From: Phycisphaeraceae bacterium | Lineage (GTDB): Bacteria; Planctomycetota; Phycisphaerae; Phycisphaerales; UBA1924 | Assembly: GCA_021604785.1 (NCBI GenBank) | Contig: BQJQ01000004.1 | Coordinates: 1 to 38,287, forward strand | DNA length: 38,287 nt | Direction: 5' to 3' | Shown here: positions 24,133-35,169 of the stretch, one piece after another | How positions within the stretch are numbered: the stretch's first letter is position 1 | How the letters are laid out: each line of letters starts with the position of its first letter | Program-made: the position numbers and the translations under genes | Notes under the pieces: generated by a model | Told to the model about the DNA's origin: nothing | The model's input: the letters and a program-made list of their open reading frames with translations, nothing else | Databases searched by the model: none

Positions 24133-24630
24133 TCAGTCCCCACCGCGCGGGTCCGGGTTGTCGAGGACCGTCTGCGTCTGCTCGGCGCGGAACGCCGCGA
24201 GCGTGCGCGCAATCTCCGGGCGCCCGCGTGCGACGATCGCCGCGGCGAGCAGGCCCGCGTTGGTCGCGCCGGCCTTACCAATCGCGAGCGTCCCGACGGG
24301 CACCCCCGCGGGCATCTGGGCGATCGAGAGCAGCGAGTCCATCCCCGAGAGCGCCTTGGACTGCACGGGCACGCCCAGCACGGGCAACGGCGTGAGGGCG
24401 GCGATCATCCCGGGCAGGTGGGCCGCCCCGCCCGCGCCGGCGACGATGACCTCGACGCCGCGCTCGGCGGCGCCCTTGGCGAAATCGACCATCAGCTCGG
24501 GCGTCCGGTGCGCGCTCACCACGCCCACCTCGTGCGCCACGCCCAGGCGATCGAGCACCTCGGCGGCGTGCTCCATCGTGCCCGACCAGTCGGACCGGGA
24601 CCCCATCACGATGGACACGAGCGGCGGCGG
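24133..24630 (-). CDS. purE: N5-CAIR mutase
   Basis: A 165-residue enzyme converting N5-CAIR to CAIR, the step after Pur[28 protein letters not shown] (41-47 region), [16 protein letters not shown] and [17 protein letters not shown] are the family signatures; SDW and HR belong to the active site. Length is normal for class I PurE. The ATG at 24630 begins the usual short N-terminus; a longer upstream reading is rejected. Presence of purK alongside indicates the bacterial N5-CAIR route. Confidence 0.97.
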   Translation of the reverse strand, partial: PPPLVSIVMGSRSDWSGTMEHAAEVLDRLGVAHEVGVVSAHRTPELMVDFAKGAAERGVEVIVAGAGGAAHLPGMIAALTPLPVLGVPVQSKALSGMDSLLSIAQMPAGVPVGTLAIGKAGATNAGLLAAAIVARGRPEIARTLAAFRAEQTQTVLDNPDPRGGD

Positions 24631-24671
24631 CATGCCCGAGTCTATCGCCCGCCCGGCGCGCGCGGCCGGGC

Positions 24672-26375
24672 TCACTCGATCTCGAGCGTCTTCTCGATGA
24701 ACATGTACCCCGGGTCGACCACGGGCTGGGCCGCGACCGAGACTTGCCGCTGCACCTCGATCACCCGCCCCTCGCCGGCGGGCGCGATCACGACCGTCAG
24801 GCGGTACTCCGACCCGTCCTCGAGCTTGTACCGGACCGCCTCGCCCGCGCCCTTGAGCGATCCCCACGTCGCGGTGGGCGCACGCGAGAGGATCTCCAGG
24901 CTCCCGATCCGCTGCTCGATGGTGCGCTGGACCTCTTCCTCGAGCGTCTGGTCCGTGGCGTATTGCATGATCCGCAGGATCCCCTCGGCGTGCGGGTAGA
25001 CCTCCAGCGAGTGGTAGATCTCCTCAGTGCGGGACCCGCCAGACGAGCGCGTGCTCCACGACCAATTCCCCGGGATGAGCGCCCGGACCGGGCCCGACGT
25101 GATGTGGTACGCGTCGGCGAGCGACGTTGGCTTGCGGTCGGGCGTGTGCATCTTGAGTGAGTCGAGCACGTGGTCGATGCCCGCGCGGATCACCGGCTCG
25201 TCCGCCGGGAGGTAGAGCAGCAGGATGTCCGCGTTGTACCACTCGGTCAGCTCGACGACGAGGAGCTCGGCGATGTAGTCGCCGCCGTCCGTGTGGTGGG
25301 CCTGGTACCGGCGTCCGACGCCCTCCCACGCGCCGATGCGGGCTATCGGGGCGCCGGGGGTGAGCGTGAAGTCGGTCTCGTCGTTGAAGCCGTCCGCCGC
25401 GATGTCCAGCTCGTCGGCGGGCTCGTCGGTCGGCTCGTAGACGTCGATGCGGATCATCGCGTCCTGGATGTCGGGCGTGATGACCATGCGCCCGCCGTCG
25501 GCGATCGCGGTGCCCGCGTCGTCCACGCTCCAGTTGCCCGGGTAGTCAAACGTGTAAAGCTCGCTCTCGTAGGTCTTGGGATTATCCAGGTCGGGCGGAG
25601 TAACACCGACGGCAAACCACATCACGATGAACCCCACAGCCGTCATCAGGAGTTGGGCGATCCACGGGAGGATGAGGAACCAAATGACTGTTGGCAGGCG
25701 TTTCGCGTCGAAGACCGCGCGGACGCCGCGGTAGCTCGACCAGATGCTCCAGAGCGCGGCCAGGACGAACGCGCCCCCGACGACAAGAACCCAGAGCGAA
25801 TCGTGTTCGTGGTACTCCCGCGGAGTGTCGAACGCCGAGGTCGCCCACGCGAAGTACGCGACGGACGGCAGAGACATGATCATGGACGAGAGCGTGAACA
25901 GGTTCATGGCGACTCCAAAGCTCGGCTTCCGCACGCCGCACATGAGCAGGCGAAGCCAGTACCACCCCACGCGCAAGAGCGCGATCACCCCCATGCTGCA
26001 GAACGACACGCCCAACGCGAAAGCCCAGAACACGGCCCAGCTCGTGTCCACCCCCACCGTTCGGATCGCTTCTGGATTGGTGACGAACTGGATCTCAAGC
26101 CGGTCCGCGGTGCCCGACACCGCGGCGACCCACAGCAACACCAGCGTCACCCCGATCGGGCACGCCGCGCCGTAGCGGAGGAAGAAGAACCCGGGTCGGA
26201 ACAGCAGATAGAACGGGATGAGCCACGCCGACCCGCCCTCGGAGATGGTCCGGTGCGTCGGCTCGGGGATCGGATCCCACGCCGGCGCCCCGATCACGGG
26301 CGGCGGGGCTGGCTCGGGCCGCACCCCGCCCTCGGGCGTCTCGCTCGGGGTTTCGTCGGGGGGAGCCGGGGGCAT
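24672..26375 (-). CDS. Multi-pass membrane protein with PsbP/DUF1795-like C-terminal region, unknown function
   Basis: A 567-residue protein I cannot name. A Pro/Glu-rich cytoplasmic-looking start (1-45) is followed by about five or six membrane helices (roughly 51-66, 69-88, 113-133, 155-178, 194-212 and 229-256) in an arrangement like Yip1-type bundles ([21 protein letters not shown] between the last two). From about 270 the protein is soluble and appears to hold two related beta-rich domains: one starts [13 protein letters not shown] (274-286), the second near [10 protein letters not shown], each followed by beta strands and a DSLK or EKTLEIE end. The YPGNW pattern recalls PsbP/DUF1795 lipoprotein domains. 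It lies 41 bases upstream of purE but has no visible purine role. Confidence 0.7.
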   Translation of the reverse strand: MPPAPPDETPSETPEGGVRPEPAPPPVIGAPAWDPIPEPTHRTISEGGSAWLIPFYLLFRPGFFFLRYGAACPIGVTLVLLWVAAVSGTADRLEIQFVTNPEAIRTVGVDTSWAVFWAFALGVSFCSMGVIALLRVGWYWLRLLMCGVRKPSFGVAMNLFTLSSMIMSLPSVAYFAWATSAFDTPREYHEHDSLWVLVVGGAFVLAALWSIWSSYRGVRAVFDAKRLPTVIWFLILPWIAQLLMTAVGFIVMWFAVGVTPPDLDNPKTYESELYTFDYPGNWSVDDAGTAIADGGRMVITPDIQDAMIRIDVYEPTDEPADELDIAADGFNDETDFTLTPGAPIARIGAWEGVGRRYQAHHTDGGDYIAELLVVELTEWYNADILLLYLPADEPVIRAGIDHVLDSLKMHTPDRKPTSLADAYHITSGPVRALIPGNWSWSTRSSGGSRTEEIYHSLEVYPHAEGILRIMQYATDQTLEEEVQRTIEQRIGSLEILSRAPTATWGSLKGAGEAVRYKLEDGSEYRLTVVIAPAGEGRVIEVQRQVSVAAQPVVDPGYMFIEKTLEIE

Positions 26376-26405
26376 GGGCGAGAGCCTACCGAAAACGCGT
26401 GGCGA

Positions 26406-27527
26406 TCAGAACCGTTTCGTCCATCCCAGCATCACCGAGCCGAGCGTGTCGCGGTCGCCCTGGCCCTTGTACTCGTGGGTGTTCATGGTCCACCCGTACC
26501 CGGCGACGAGGTCCCCGCCGAAGAGGTCGAAGCGGGCGCGGACGCCGATCTCGACCTCACCCACCAGCCGCTCGGGGCTGGTCGAGCGCGAGTTCGCGAA
26601 GGTGTTGCCCTCGAGGAAGATGTTCCGCCCGACGGCCCGCATGCCGACGCGCCCGTAGACGTACGCCCCCCACCCGTGCTCTTCGGACCACGACCCGGTC
26701 GCGTCGCGGTAGTCGAGCAGGCGGCCCGGGCCGAAGTCGTCGGGGATGTGCTTGCCCAGGCGAACGGTGACGTCCGTGTTGGCGCGGATGAAGACGTTGC
26801 CCACGTCGAACCCGAGGCGGGGGATGGCGTCGAGCTCAAGCCCGCCGTCGCCGCCGATCTGCGCGACGTCCGACTTCCACGACCGCTGCACGCGGAGGTT
26901 GATCGCCAGCTCGTTCGCCAGCTGCGTGCCCCACCCCTGCGGCTCGTACTGCCCGGGCAGCCCGTGGATCGCCCGCTGGGCGTCTTCCGCGAGCGACCAC
27001 GACCCGACCACGCCCACGTCGAGCTCGAAGTGATCGTGCACGTTGCCCGAGCGACGCTGCAGGAACGCACCGGCGTACAAATACCCGGCGTACGGGCGAT
27101 CGCCCGCGGGCGGGTCGCGGTCCTGGATGTCCGACGACGTGTAGATGTGCTGGGCGAGGACGACACCGAACGCGAGCTTGGCGTCGGGCCATTTGTCCGC
27201 CGGGGCGAGGAACTCGCGCGTCTCGGCGTCGAAATCCGGGTCGAAGGTGAGCTCGATCTTGGTGGCAGCGGAGTAGTGGCGGTCGTCGTCGTCCAAGGGC
27301 TCGATGATCGAGCCGTCGTTCTGGTGCCAGACGTAGAAGCCGGTGAACCGCCACCCATCGCGCTCGCCCTCGAGGTCGCGCGGGTCGAGGTCAAGCGAGC
27401 CGAGGTCCGCCGAGGTCTCCGCGTTCGTGACCGCAGCGGGCGTGCCGCCCTGCCCGAGCGCGGGGGCCGCGATCAGCGCCGTGCCCACCGCCGCGGCAAT
27501 CAATCCGATGTATGAGCGTCCCTGCAC
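26406..27527 (-). CDS. LpxR-family (DUF2219) outer-membrane protein
   Basis: A 373-residue exported beta-barrel-like protein. The start is uncertain: GTG 27527 gives a compact signal peptide (MQGRSYIGLIAAAVGTALIA, cleavage near ALGQ), while GTG 27566 overlaps the acetyl-CoA synthetase stop as GTGA and adds 13 residues. Family features are WHQNDGS (67-73, whose Asn-Asp would be the active-site pair), DDDRHYSAATKIELTF, GDRPYAGYLYAGAFLQR (142-158), AIHGLPGQ (His188) and GWGTQLANELAINL. The protein ends VMLGWTKRF, with a terminal Phe typical of outer-membrane barrels. Characterised LpxR removes the 3'-acyloxyacyl group of lipid A; the activity here is inferred. Confidence 0.8.
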   Translation of the reverse strand: MQGRSYIGLIAAAVGTALIAAPALGQGGTPAAVTNAETSADLGSLDLDPRDLEGERDGWRFTGFYVWHQNDGSIIEPLDDDDRHYSAATKIELTFDPDFDAETREFLAPADKWPDAKLAFGVVLAQHIYTSSDIQDRDPPAGDRPYAGYLYAGAFLQRRSGNVHDHFELDVGVVGSWSLAEDAQRAIHGLPGQYEPQGWGTQLANELAINLRVQRSWKSDVAQIGGDGGLELDAIPRLGFDVGNVFIRANTDVTVRLGKHIPDDFGPGRLLDYRDATGSWSEEHGWGAYVYGRVGMRAVGRNIFLEGNTFANSRSTSPERLVGEVEIGVRARFDLFGGDLVAGYGWTMNTHEYKGQGDRDTLGSVMLGWTKRF

Positions 27528-27562
27528 GCGACGAGCATACCCACGCCGCGGATGGGCCGGGC

Positions 27563-29548
<1,986 letters not shown>

Positions 29549-29599
29549 GACGGTCGTCTCCCTTGGGGAGAACCATCATAGTGACCGGCAGCGGGCGCC

Positions 29600-29620
29600 C
29601 CCAAACGGCGACTGTTTGGG
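29600..29620 (-). terminator. Hairpin after the pilB-like gene
   Basis: CCCAAAC (29600-29606) and GTTTGGG (29614-29620), a perfect 7-bp stem with a 7-base loop, start 2 bases beyond the TAA of the ATPase gene. There is no U tract, so it may be a weak or Rho-assisted terminator, or an mRNA-stabilising 3' end. Confidence 0.45.
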
Positions 29621-29622
29621 CG

Positions 29623-31620
29623 TTACGCCGACGCTTCGGTGACGCGGAGGACTTCCTGGATGCTCGTGCGCCCTTCCGAGCTCTTCTTGAGCCCGTCCTG
29701 ACGCAGCGAGACCATGCCCCGCTCCAGGCATAGCCGACGGAACTCGGCGACGTTCGGGTTCCGCGCCACCACATCGCGCAGCGAATCGTCGATCGTCAGC
29801 AACTCGTACAAACCCACACGCCCGGAGTACCCCGTGGACCGGCACTTGTCGCACCCCTTGGGCGCCCAGAGGTTGTCACAAGGAAGTCCCTGCATCTCGA
29901 GATACTCGCGCATCTCATCGCTCGGGGCTTCCTCGACCTTGCAAACCGGGCACAGGCGTCGGACGAGCCGCTGGGCCAGCACGCCGTTGACCGCGGCACC
30001 GACCAGGAACGGCTCGAGCCCGATGTTCACCAGCCGCGTGATCGAGCCCGGCGCGTCGTTCGTGTGCAGCGTGCTAAGCACAAGGTGGCCCGTGAGCGCA
30101 GCCTGCACCGCCGTGTGCGCAGTCTCGTGGTCGCGGATCTCACCCACCATGATCACGTCGGGGTCCTGACGCAGCAGGGCCTTGAGGGCCTTGGCGAAGT
30201 CCATGCCGATCTTCGCGTGCGTCTGGGTCTGGGTGACGCCGTCGAGGTGGTACTCGACCGGGTCTTCCACGGTCGAGATGTTCAGCTTGTTCTTGTCGAG
30301 CTGGCGGAGCGACGCGTACAGCGTGGTCGTCTTACCCGAGCCGGTCGGCCCGGTGACGAGCACGATGCCGTGCGGCGCTTTGACCTGATGCCGCCAGACC
30401 TCGAGCGTGTTGGGCTCGAACCCGAGATCGCCCAGATCTACCTGGATCGAGCGGGTGTCGAGGATACGCAGCACGACCTTCTCGCCGTACCCGCTGGGCA
30501 GGGTGGACATACGCAGGTCGAGCTTGCGCCCGCCGACCGAGCACCGGATGCGCCCGTCCTGCGGCACGCGCCGCTCGGAGATGTCCAGGTTCGCCATGAT
30601 CTTCAGGCGAGATGCAATCGCGGCGCTCATGCCCGCGGGCGGGTTCATGGACTCGAACAGCAAGCCGTCGATGCGGAAGCGGACCTTGAGCTTCTTCTCG
30701 CCCGGTTCGATGTGGATATCCGAGGCGCCCTCTTTGACCGCCTGCTGGATGATGTAGTTCACGTAGCGGATGACGGGCGACTCGCCGGCCTGGGCCTCGA
30801 GGTCCACCGCCTCCTGCGAATCGACGCTCGAGACCTCGACATCGCCCTCGTCCACGTCGGCGAGGATGTCGTTGATGTCCATGCTCTCATCGACATCGTC
30901 GCCCATCAGGTCGATCGCGCCGTGCACGTCGCCCGCGGTCACCAGCACCAGCTTGATCATCGACACGCCCAGGCGCGCCCGGATCTCATCGAGCAGGAAG
31001 ACGTCGTCGGGCGTCGTTGCCCCGACCACGACCCGCTGCCCCTCGGTGCGCAGCGGGACGACCATCCGGTCCTTGCAGAAATCCGTGCCCAGACGCTGCA
31101 TCATCTTGCCGTCGACGCCGCCGTCGAGCCCGGCTTCGAGGTCGATCCGCTCGAACGGGACGCCCGCGATCTCGGCCCGCGACAGCTGCACGTCGGCCTC
31201 GTCGGCGCCCTGCTCGATCAGCACGTCGGAGATGGTCTTGCCGGGCGTCTGGCGGACGACAAGCGCCGCCGCCGCGAGCCGCTCGGCGTCCACGATCCCG
31301 CGCGACACAAGGAGCTGCCCGAGGTCGGCGCCCTCGCCGTGCAGCGCGAGCCCCTCTTCGGGCGTGTAGATCGTGCTCGACGCGCTCCCAACGCTCGCCT
31401 TGCGCTCCTGCTGCGGGCGCCCCTTCACCGCGGGGTCGTCGCCCTCGTCATCCGCCGAACCGAATCGACGCTGGCCCGAGGGCATCGAAGGCAACGGGCT
31501 GAACGAGGACGTGGACTTGTCGATGCTGTGGCGCTTCTTGGGCTTGGGCGCGGGCCCCTTGCCCCCGCCCTCGCCCCCGATGCCGAGCTCGCTCAGGATG
31601 TCATCGATGTCCTTCGCCAC
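29623..31620 (-). CDS. pilB: Type IV pilus / type II secretion assembly ATPase
   Basis: A 665-residue PilB/GspE ATPase that powers pilin polymerisation at the inner membrane. GTG 31620 is chosen for the AAGGAAGG 7 bases upstream. Residues 1-95 are a charged, low-complexity lead; about 98-240 fit the MshEN/T2SSE N-terminal domain (LGQLLVSRGIVDAERL); about 280-650 are the motor with GASDIHIEP, Walker A GPTGSGKTTT (424-433), the Asp box (RQDPDVIMVGEIRD), a His box (HLVLSTLHTND) and two CxxC zinc pairs (CPVC and CDKC) as in PilB. Last gene of the pilM-N-O operon. No pilC/gspF gene follows; the type II versus type IV assignment rests on the pilMNO neighbours. Confidence 0.95.
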   Translation of the reverse strand: MAKDIDDILSELGIGGEGGGKGPAPKPKKRHSIDKSTSSFSPLPSMPSGQRRFGSADDEGDDPAVKGRPQQERKASVGSASSTIYTPEEGLALHGEGADLGQLLVSRGIVDAERLAAAALVVRQTPGKTISDVLIEQGADEADVQLSRAEIAGVPFERIDLEAGLDGGVDGKMMQRLGTDFCKDRMVVPLRTEGQRVVVGATTPDDVFLLDEIRARLGVSMIKLVLVTAGDVHGAIDLMGDDVDESMDINDILADVDEGDVEVSSVDSQEAVDLEAQAGESPVIRYVNYIIQQAVKEGASDIHIEPGEKKLKVRFRIDGLLFESMNPPAGMSAAIASRLKIMANLDISERRVPQDGRIRCSVGGRKLDLRMSTLPSGYGEKVVLRILDTRSIQVDLGDLGFEPNTLEVWRHQVKAPHGIVLVTGPTGSGKTTTLYASLRQLDKNKLNISTVEDPVEYHLDGVTQTQTHAKIGMDFAKALKALLRQDPDVIMVGEIRDHETAHTAVQAALTGHLVLSTLHTNDAPGSITRLVNIGLEPFLVGAAVNGVLAQRLVRRLCPVCKVEEAPSDEMREYLEMQGLPCDNLWAPKGCDKCRSTGYSGRVGLYELLTIDDSLRDVVARNPNVAEFRRLCLERGMVSLRQDGLKKSSEGRTSIQEVLRVTEASA

Positions 31621-31627
31621 GCGCCCA

Positions 31628-31635
31628 CCTTCCTT
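31628..31635 (-). promoter_or_regulatory. Shine-Dalgarno deciding the pilB-like start
   Basis: AAGGAAGG on the minus strand, 7 bases from GTG 31620. It makes the longer reading from GTG 31662 unlikely. Confidence 0.6.
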
Positions 31636-31677
31636 CGCCCCGAACAAACCCGCGGCCCGCACGCGGACCGGGCAGAA

Positions 31678-32415
31678 TCACTCGAACAGCTCGGTCGTCT
31701 CGCCGGCCATCGTCAGCAGGAACCGACGCCCGTGCGCCGTCACAATGACGCCGTCGCGGGAGATGTCCTGCACGTTGAACAGCCCGTCGGCGCCCACCGC
31801 GTCGCCGATGCGGCACAGCTGGCCCGAGATCGTCGCGACGGGCACCCGCCCGCCGATCATGCTCTGGACGTGCAGCTTGCGCACCTCAGAGGTGATCCGC
31901 CGGGCCATGTCGGCCGAACGCCGGCGTTCGTCCTCGGCGAGCTGCTGCTCGCGACGCTGACGCTGCGCCTCGTTCAGGTCCGCCTCGTTCACCTCGACGG
32001 CCGCCGAAGCCAGCTGCAAACGCTGATCGATCTCGAACGGCTGCTCCGGCAACTCCTCAGCAGCCACCTGCAGCGGCCGCCCGGACCGGGCCAGCTCGTC
32101 CATCGCCCGGTCGAACCGGCGCTCGAAGTCGGCGTTGATGGCGCTGGGCTGGTACTCGACGCTCAGGGTCTTGCCCGAGATGCCCGAGACGGTGCCGACC
32201 TTGCGCATCCCGTAAATGGCCCCGCCGCTAAGCACGAGCAACACCATCGCGATGATCGCCTGGTTTCCGACCTTGCCGCCCTTGCCGCCGAACCCGGAAG
32301 AGGGCTCGGGCCCGCCGGCCTTGCCCTCAAGATCCAGGAACATGTTCGCGCCCTCGCCGGCGGGCTTGGCCGCCAGCGGGTCCGATCCGTCATGCTGTGC
32401 GAGGTTCTGATTCAC
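31678..32415 (-). CDS. PilP/GspC-like inner-membrane pilus protein
   Basis: A 245-residue protein. The GTG at 32415 overlaps the pilO stop as GTGA and has AGGAGG (32423-32428) 7 bases upstream. A Gly-rich cytoplasmic lead (1-50) precedes one membrane helix (about 51-69, NQAIIAMVLLVLSGGAIYG). A helical region with a charged coiled coil (ADLNEAQRQRREQQLAEDER) follows. The last 50 residues (QLCRIGDAVGADGLFNVQDISRDGVIVTAHGRRFLLTM) resemble the small beta domain of PilP and GspC that contacts the secretin. Position after pilO, where pilP normally lies, supports the call; overall similarity is weak. Confidence 0.65.
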   Translation of the reverse strand: MNQNLAQHDGSDPLAAKPAGEGANMFLDLEGKAGGPEPSSGFGGKGGKVGNQAIIAMVLLVLSGGAIYGMRKVGTVSGISGKTLSVEYQPSAINADFERRFDRAMDELARSGRPLQVAAEELPEQPFEIDQRLQLASAAVEVNEADLNEAQRQRREQQLAEDERRRSADMARRITSEVRKLHVQSMIGGRVPVATISGQLCRIGDAVGADGLFNVQDISRDGVIVTAHGRRFLLTMAGETTELFE

Positions 32416-32951
32416 GACGCCGCCTCCTCATCCTCACGGAAGTAGATGCTCAGGGTGAAAGCGATCTCGATCTCGCCGTCCTCAGCCTCGTCCATCTTCA
32501 TGCTCACCACCCGCGTGATGCGGGGCAGTCGCTCCAGGCTCTGCAGGAACGCGTAGTACCCCGTGAACGTCCCGGTCGTGGTCATCTCGAGCGGCTGCTC
32601 GCGGTACCGCGCCGCCGCCACCGGCTTGGAGCTCTTGAGCGTCGGCGGCGCCAGCCCGGACTCCACCGCCAGCACGCTCACCTGACGCACGATCTGGTCC
32701 ACGCCCTTGCTCGTCGGCAGGCGCGACTCGATCTGCTCGATCTGCCCGGCGATCTCCATGTTCGCACGCTCGAGGTCGTCGTTGCGGGCCGTCTCGGCTC
32801 GCAGCTTGGCGAGCATCTCCCGCCGATGCGACAGCTCCTCGCGGTCCTTCTCGATCTGCACATTCTGAGGCTTGAACGCCACGAAATACGCACCAACCGG
32901 CAGCAGGATCACCGCCAGAAACATCACGAACTCACGCAGTCCGAATCTCAT
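32412..32951 (-). CDS. pilO: Type IV pilus inner-membrane protein PilO
   Basis: A 179-residue bitopic protein: a membrane helix at about 8-26 (FVMFLAVILLPVGAYFVAF), a coiled coil at about 30-78, then an alpha/beta domain (about 85-175) with MTTTGTFTGYYAFLQSLERLPRI, the classic PilO segment. It forms the alignment subcomplex with PilN beneath the outer-membrane pore. AGGAG is about 6 bases before the ATG at 32951. It lies 13 bases after pilN. Confidence 0.88.
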   Translation of the reverse strand: MRFGLREFVMFLAVILLPVGAYFVAFKPQNVQIEKDREELSHRREMLAKLRAETARNDDLERANMEIAGQIEQIESRLPTSKGVDQIVRQVSVLAVESGLAPPTLKSSKPVAAARYREQPLEMTTTGTFTGYYAFLQSLERLPRITRVVSMKMDEAEDGEIEIAFTLSIYFREDEEAAS

Positions 32952-32964
32952 GGTCAGCTCCTGC

Positions 32965-33735
32965 TTACTCGGTCTCGGTATCGGTCACGGTCACGCCGAA
33001 GACCGCCTGCTCGTCGAGCAAGGACGTCTCATGCGCCTCGGCCACCATGGCCACGTCCGGGGTCTCGCGCAGCCCCATCACGATCCGGAACTTCCGAAGC
33101 TCCGTGTCGTCGATCGTCGTCTGGTTGATGTACTGCAGCTCGACGTTGGTGAACAACGGCGAGTCCTTCAATGCCGCCAGGTAGTCCGCGACGTCGTTGT
33201 TCAACGCCGCAAGCCCTGTGAGCGTGATCGTGTGGTTGAACCGCGGCGGCAGCACCTTCTGCTCCTCGGTCCCCTTCTTGGCCGCCTGCACCCCGCGGAC
33301 CGACCGCGTCTTGTCCGCGTCCACTTTGGGCTTGGCCGTCACGCGGACGCGCTCGCCCACCAGGTCCAGCTCGGTCAGCGCCACGCCCTGGGGCATCGCC
33401 CGGGCGATCTCGGCGGTCAACACCGAGCGGGGCACCCGCTCGATGATCGCCGTCACCACCTCGGCGCGCTCGAGGATCTCGATCCGCTGGGCTTCGAGCG
33501 CCCGCAGCTGATCGATCTTGGTCGTCTCGGCCTCGAAGTCCGTCCGCACCTGGCGGACCTCGTTCGAGAGCTCGACCTTCTCTTTGTACATCAGCATGAA
33601 CGCGCCGATCGTCCCGATCGACACCGCGCCGAACAGCAGCAGCATGAGCACGTTCGCCCGGTGCTGCCCCTTCGACTTCACGTAGTCTTCGGGCAGGAAG
33701 CTCGCCTGCTGGCCCGACGATGGGTTCAGGTTCAT
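32965..33735 (-). CDS. pilN: Type IV pilus inner-membrane protein PilN
   Basis: A 256-residue bitopic protein, start ATG 33735. The conserved N-terminal PilN box that binds PilM is recognisable but divergent: MNLNPSSGQQASFLPEDYV. One membrane helix lies at about 30-49 (VLMLLLFGAVSIGTIGAFML), then a coiled coil and a domain with VPRSVLTAEIARAMPQGVALTELDL and LTGLAALNNDVADYLAALKDSPLF, the usual Fimbrial-assembly pattern. Slightly longer than typical PilN. It is 17 bases downstream of pilM. Confidence 0.88.
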   Translation of the reverse strand: MNLNPSSGQQASFLPEDYVKSKGQHRANVLMLLLFGAVSIGTIGAFMLMYKEKVELSNEVRQVRTDFEAETTKIDQLRALEAQRIEILERAEVVTAIIERVPRSVLTAEIARAMPQGVALTELDLVGERVRVTAKPKVDADKTRSVRGVQAAKKGTEEQKVLPPRFNHTITLTGLAALNNDVADYLAALKDSPLFTNVELQYINQTTIDDTELRKFRIVMGLRETPDVAMVAEAHETSLLDEQAVFGVTVTDTETE

Positions 33736-33752
33736 GGTCACATCCCCGTTCT

Positions 33753-34988
33753 TCAAAGGTCCGTCGGGCTCAGGCACATGCCCAGCGGCATCGCCCACCC
33801 CGGCTGCGGTTCATTCAGATGGAGCCCCGTCGCCGGCTCCTTGCCCGTCCGCGCCACCCGCGCCATCGGGTCTGCAATCTCGGCAGGCAAACGCAGCATC
33901 CGCGCGATGTGCTCGCACAACGCCCGGTGCCGCGACTCACCGCCCACAAACACCACCCGCTTCACCGGCGCGTCCGCGAACAGCGAACGGTGGTACCGCA
34001 GGCACATGCTGATCTCGTCGGTCAGGATCTCCATCGGCTCGCTCAGGTCGATCGGATGCTCGATCGGACGCACCGCCTGGTGCGTCATCGTCGAGGGATC
34101 GGGCTGCTCGCCCTGCTCGTCGGCGCCCGGCACCGCCAGCCCCGTCACGGCGCTCGCGTCGACCACGGACCCGTCCGCGGGGATCAGGTTGTCCAGCTCC
34201 AAACGACGCTGCCCCGCGCGGGCCATCGTGCACTTGAGCTGGCTCGACACCGCGGTGTCAAGCTCGAAACCGCCGTACGCGATCACCCGCGAGAACCGGA
34301 TCGCGTGCCCCTCCCCCACCACCACCGAGGTCGTGCCCCGGCCGATGTCCAGGTACAGCGTCGCCACTGGATCCGCGTCGCCCGAGGGCGCCATCGCCCG
34401 CACCAGCGCCTGCGGCTCCGAGTGAATCCCCACCGGCTCGAGCCTCGCCTGCTTGAGCGCCTGCATCATCCGCCCCACCAGCTCACGCGCCGCGGCGAAA
34501 CAGATCACCTCGGCGCGCCCGCCGCTGAGTTCTTTCACTTCCTCGTGCTGACAGACCAGCGACCCGGGGTCGCACCCGAGCTGCTTGGCGACCGCCGCGC
34601 GGGCGATCTCGCCCCGGCTCACGCCCTCGGCTTTGACAATCTGGAGGTGCTTGCAGAACATCTGCCCCGCCGGGATAGCGCACACCGCGCGCACCGACTT
34701 GAACCCGCCCTGCTTGACCAGCTTGGGCAGCGCCTCGAGCTGGAACCGCAGCCTGCGTGCCGGGTCGTCCTGGATCTCCTCGGGCACGTCGATCGACGCC
34801 GCCGCCACCAGCGCCGGGGGCTCGGCACCGGTCACCTGCAGCACCTTCAGCGACCCGACCCCGAAATCCACCGCGACCGGCGGCGAGCTCGTCCGCAAAG
34901 GAGCCGCGGCCCGCAGGGACGCACCGGCGGCCTTGGCCTTCTTCGAAGTCCCCTTCGATCCCAGTTTGCCCAGTCCTTTGAGGCCCAT
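33753..34988 (-). CDS. pilM: Type IV pilus actin-like ATPase PilM
   Basis: A 411-residue cytoplasmic FtsA/PilM-like protein. ATG 34988 is preferred over ATG 35012 because GGGGAG lies just upstream of it. A basic lead (about 1-35) precedes the actin fold: VAVDFGVGSLKVLQV (phosphate 1), AIPAGQMFCKHLQI, ATLYLDIGRGTTSVVV (phosphate 2) and VKRVVFVGGESRHRAL (adenosine motif). It binds PilN through the latter's N-terminal peptide. First gene of the operon; the 181-base region upstream must contain the promoter, but I see no convincing box there. Confidence 0.9.
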   Translation of the reverse strand: MGLKGLGKLGSKGTSKKAKAAGASLRAAAPLRTSSPPVAVDFGVGSLKVLQVTGAEPPALVAAASIDVPEEIQDDPARRLRFQLEALPKLVKQGGFKSVRAVCAIPAGQMFCKHLQIVKAEGVSRGEIARAAVAKQLGCDPGSLVCQHEEVKELSGGRAEVICFAAARELVGRMMQALKQARLEPVGIHSEPQALVRAMAPSGDADPVATLYLDIGRGTTSVVVGEGHAIRFSRVIAYGGFELDTAVSSQLKCTMARAGQRRLELDNLIPADGSVVDASAVTGLAVPGADEQGEQPDPSTMTHQAVRPIEHPIDLSEPMEILTDEISMCLRYHRSLFADAPVKRVVFVGGESRHRALCEHIARMLRLPAEIADPMARVARTGKEPATGLHLNEPQPGWAMPLGMCLSPTDL

Positions 34989-35169
34989 CCGCTCCCCGTC
35001 TGGCCGCGCCATGACTCAGACGCCGCACAAACGCGGCGCACCGTCCCATGCACGGGATCGGCGCGCAGACCGCATCCCTTCACACCCCGCCCGCACACTC
35101 ACCCGCTTGCGTGCAATCCGCAGCGCAGAGATCGCGCACACCGCACCAACCCACCAGTTGTGATCAGGC

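Noticed and set aside
25170-27515. 781-codon plus-strand open frame opposite the membrane protein and LpxR-like genes
   Set aside because: No domain and shadow composition; both minus-strand genes have clear protein features.
30064-32445. 793-codon plus-strand open frame opposite the pilus operon
   Set aside because: Antisense to an unmistakable PilB ATPase; high GC leaves the opposite strand open.
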